Assembly (NCBI GenBank): GCA_012064415.1
Contig: SSNU01000053.1
Span: 1-64,000, forward strand
Direction: 5' to 3'
Length of the DNA stretch: 64,000 nucleotides
DNA from: Gyrodactylus bullatarudis
Taxonomy: Eukaryota > Platyhelminthes > Monogenea > Gyrodactylidea > Gyrodactylidae
The notes under the pieces are model-generated. The model saw only the letters and a program-made list of their open reading frames with translations, made no database searches and had not been told where the DNA came from. The position numbers were made by a program, and so were the translations under genes. Below are positions 60,823 to 64,000 of the stretch, piece after piece. Every line of letters starts with the position of its first letter. Positions within the stretch are counted from its first letter, which is position 1.

Positions 60823-63800
60823 CGTTGAAAAGAATTAAATTTTTTTACAAAAGAATTTAAATTTACTCTCATAAACTCTTTTTTTGTTTTTTTGTTAGAC
60901 AATATATATTTTATTTTAAATAATTATATACAAAATAAATAAAAATACAAAAGTTCTGTAAGAGGATATACAATAAAATTTAAAGTTATCTGGATAGGAT
61001 GGCAATAAGTAAATTAAATTTAAAAAATGGTTACGTAATAGAAATTAAGATAATAAAATAACGACAAGTAAGCCCTTCAAGAAATTTCATTAAATCATTC
61101 TGGAATTATTATTGAAGATAAAGTAGACTTTTAGTACAATTTAGTATAATCTAACATGTTTCTCATACAGGATTTCAATTATTTTAGACTATCAAATATT
61201 GTTGAAACCGAATGTAAAGCTAGTTGACATGAAGATGAGAATTTCCTATTTTTACAAACAACTCAATATCTTAATCCAGAAAGTCAGGAAAAAATTTATT
61301 TTTTGGATTCCACCAGGAAATGAGCTGATTAGTTTTGAAAACAAAAAAAATTTAATCTGACCAAAATTGAGCCGTTTTTTGAATTTCGGAAATGTTTCAA
61401 ATTTCCACTTTTTCAATTTTCAAATCCAAAGTTTTTATCGATTTCAAAGATTTGGAGCAGTTAAATATTGATATTCAGCATCAACATTAGACGAAGATTT
61501 CGAATTTGGCCGTAGAATTTGAGAGAAAGTTACTCTTTCCGAGTTTAATCTCTATATTTTGGGTCATTTTCCCTCGTGATAATCGAAAAATTCAAATGGT
61601 TCGATTTCCCACCGTAATAACGAATTTCTGAAAATTCTTGCAGGTGAATTCGAAATCTTCGTCTAATGTTGATGCTGAATATCAATATTTAACTGCTTCA
61701 AATTTTTGAAATCGATAAAAACTTTGGATTTGAAAGTTGAAAAAGTGGAAATTTGAAACATTTCCGAAATTCAAAAAACGGCTCAATTTTGGTCAGATTA
61801 AATTTTTTTTCGGAAATTTTTTTGTTTTCAAAACTAATCAGCTCATTTCCTAGTGGAATCCAAAAAATAAATTTTTTCCTGACTTTCTGGATAAAAATAT
61901 TGAGTTTTTTGTAAAAATAGGATATTCTCATATTCATGTCAATTAGGTTTATATTTAGATTATTTATTCTGTAAAGTAAATTTCTCTGTTAGTCATGAAT
62001 CATGATAAGCTGCAACATTCAGTGCACATGAAATCATTCTTCAATAAATAAGATGATTTTGGACGAGATATTTTGATTTTAAAAATTTTGATTCTAAAAA
62101 TTTATTAAAGAAAAATCATTTCTGGACACTTTACATGAGGAAATAAAGAGAAAATTATCCTCTTTGTCTTCACTCTTTCAATATATCATTATACAGAATC
62201 TTGTGTATTTGTATGTCCAAGCACCATGCTTTTAGGATAATATTCTTATTCCTAACATATGCTATATATTGGAAAATCTAAATTAGGCATACTATTCACC
62301 AAAGCATTTATACTAAATCTAGTTAATTTGAAGTTAAGGAATTTTCAATTTTAAAAAATTACAGTCGGAACCGAAACTCGATGGCCATCCAAGTCCGAAG
62401 AAAATAGAGCGTAATATATCATAAGGAATTCATTGGTGCATTCAGTTTTCCTTTTAATTCGCGTTTTTAAAGGTAAAATTTACGAAAAATTGAGTTTTTA
62501 AAGCTTTATTGCGAGGTTCACAGAGGTTTTAGAGAGTTCAAAAGCATCTTAGTGTATAAAAAAGAAGTTCCTTTTTCATTGGAACATAAAAGTTTCCCTT
62601 CAAAAGCACTAAAAAACCTGTTTTAGGTAGGTCTACTTGTAAGCGACCGATCAAAATCAGGGCTTTGGATCACATAGTGAAGGGGTATGAATCAATTATA
62701 AGTTTATTCGAGCTTCAAATGGTCTAGTTTGAAAGATAAAAAAGTGCTGATTTCAAAAATAGTCAGGACAAGAAAATCAGTTCATCAGATCTTAAGTTAT
62801 TGGATCTTGAAATCAAAGATTAAACGCAAATTTATTCATTTTCCCGAGTTGCCTCCCTATTCTATAGTAAATTTGACAATGGAAAGAAAACTGAACACTT
62901 TCAATTCCATATTTAGTCCCATCTGGCTAATAAAAGTACCCCAATAGTTCATAATTGTGAGTTATAACTAGGGCGGTAAAAATACTATTTTAATATGTTC
63001 ATTAGCGATAAAATCTGATCAAAATGATGTAAGTTTTGGTTTCTGAAATAATTTTGCTATTTCCCAACAAAAGCTATTTTTATCTTGATTTGCTCATCAA
63101 AAAAACCTTATATTCTTATCCATGATGTAATCATAGACAAGTCTAGATCGAATGTGATCTACTCAGAGGGTGAAAAATTTAATTTTCTTTGTGTTATCGA
63201 CTGAAAATTGATTGATTTTCTAAAAAGTATCATCGAGTATCAAATTTGGTGCTCTACTTAAAACACATGATGATCTTCGTTCCTTAAGTCCTTATTACAA
63301 CACGACAACAAACACAGATTCCATACTGACTTTGAAAACTATAGAAAATAACTAAGATTAGAACCATTTTTAATCTCACTAACTATTTCTTAAATTTTAT
63401 CTCCATTCTGATTGGTTGTTTCTATTAACTTGCATTTGTTCAAGTTCATAATTTCAATAAAAATATTTTAAAAACTAAGACCTTGAAAAAATTCCTCGGC
63501 TTCTTTTATTCAAATATCAGAGAACAACGCCTTATTAATAATAACTTGATAAGTTATTAACTTATTATTATTTAATAAGTTATGAAATTTGGTAAAAATA
63601 TTACATCTTTTTATTTTGATCAATCTACAAATAATTCTATTCAAGTCCCATTTTACTTATTTTAATCAAATTAACTATTCATCTTTCCAATCTACTCGAT
63701 TATACTGTGGAGAATATTTCTCAATTTTATCTTGAACAATTTCATGTTTAAAGAATGAAGGATCCTAATTGTAGAACCTATAATGTAGGTAGTTAATACG

Positions 63801-64000
63801 AATACATGCGAATAAAATTTGAAATTGAATCATCCAAGTTTGACAAGAGAGATCTTTCACGAAATAGATTTTTCATCATCAAGAAACTAAATAATTGAGA
63901 TTAATCAGGCTAAAAGGAAAGACTTTGTGATATAATAAGCCTGGACTTAAAATTATGATTCTTTGAACACCAAGGAGCAATGGTAAGGGAACGCTTCTAA
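60823..64000. other. Window end: no further gene recognised
   Basis: AT-rich DNA containing the large foldback element (61216-61951) and a small palindromic AATAAGTTATTAACTTATT tract near 63545-63585. ORFs of 72-79 codons here are compositionally random or lie inside the repeat. Confidence 0.5.
61216..61951. mobile_element. Foldback MITE, family 2, copy 2 (736 bp)
   Basis: Two arms of about 310 bp are inverted copies. Left: CTAGTTGACATGAAGATGAG (from 61220), matched by CTCATATTCATGTCAATTAG at the right. Both arms carry CAGGAAAAAATTTATTTTTT (or complement), GGTCAGATTAAATTTTTTTT and AACATTAGACGAAGATTTCG blocks. The centre (about 61520-61640) is the loop. The ORF on the minus strand at 61698-61937 is a by-product of the arm. 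It is a relative of 22080-22642. Confidence 0.75.

Noticed and set aside
61698..61937. 79-codon minus-strand ORF
   Set aside because: Lies in one arm of the foldback repeat; frame is incidental.
1..64000. Operons, bacterial promoters, ribosome binding sites, tRNA genes
   Set aside because: The DNA is a eukaryotic nuclear segment with spliceosomal introns, and no convincing tRNA A/B-box pair was found by eye. A covariance search would be needed to exclude diverged tRNAs.

Overview
The window is nuclear DNA of an animal, almost certainly a bilaterian. Its genes are split by GT-AG introns, there are no operon features, and the families are metazoan: a TCF/LEF factor with a beta-catenin-binding N-terminus, HMG box and C-clamp; a rotund/ZNF384/LIN-29-type zinc-finger factor; a GATA factor; hnRNP K; and an endosomal syntaxin. 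The DNA is strongly AT-rich and carries many small, degenerate transposon derivatives. I cannot name the species. The most telling trait is a class of spliceosomal introns only 26-32 bp long. Introns of that size have been reported from dicyemid mesozoans and are rare in animals, but that is only a pointer.

Layout. 1-150: U5 snRNA gene (minus strand), cut close to the window edge. 303-1040: intronless syntaxin (minus), divergent from TCF. 1275-25321: TCF/pangolin in nine exons, with two giant introns (7.7 and 12.2 kb) holding dead mariner and MITE-like sequence. 26006-27721: two-KH hnRNP K-like protein (minus). 28912-37167: six-finger C2H2 factor (minus, eight exons), whose 4.1 kb intron 4 contains a 1,052-bp Tigger/pogo derivative. 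39876-43740: compact cluster of RPC9 (+), DGAT1 (-) and HAT1 (+). 43741-48451: apparently gene-free. 48452-50465: GATA factor (+). 50870-58597: second compact cluster of a peroxiredoxin-like 2 protein (-), proteasome alpha-4 (+), ZC3H3-like CCCH protein (-) and a degenerate ALDH16-like protein (+). The first of these has a 3.7 kb intron with a Penelope-like fragment. 60370-60822: unrecognised ORF. The rest is repeat-rich DNA.

Two architectures alternate. Housekeeping genes sit head-to-head (131-162 bp between starts) or tail-to-tail (53-57 bp between stops), with poly(A) signals packed against or over stop codons and introns of 26-32 bp. Developmental regulators have introns from about 55 bp to 12 kb and large spacers. 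All multi-exon models were built by hand from splice consensus, reading phase and remembered family homology. For TCF, hnRNP K, the zinc-finger gene, DGAT1, HAT1, GATA, PRXL2, PSMA4 and ZC3H3 the exon phases join and the summed coding length is a multiple of three. No transcript data were available.

I did not find a clearly new multi-gene system. The strongest candidate for something notable is the ultra-short intron class and the compact gene clusters that carry it.
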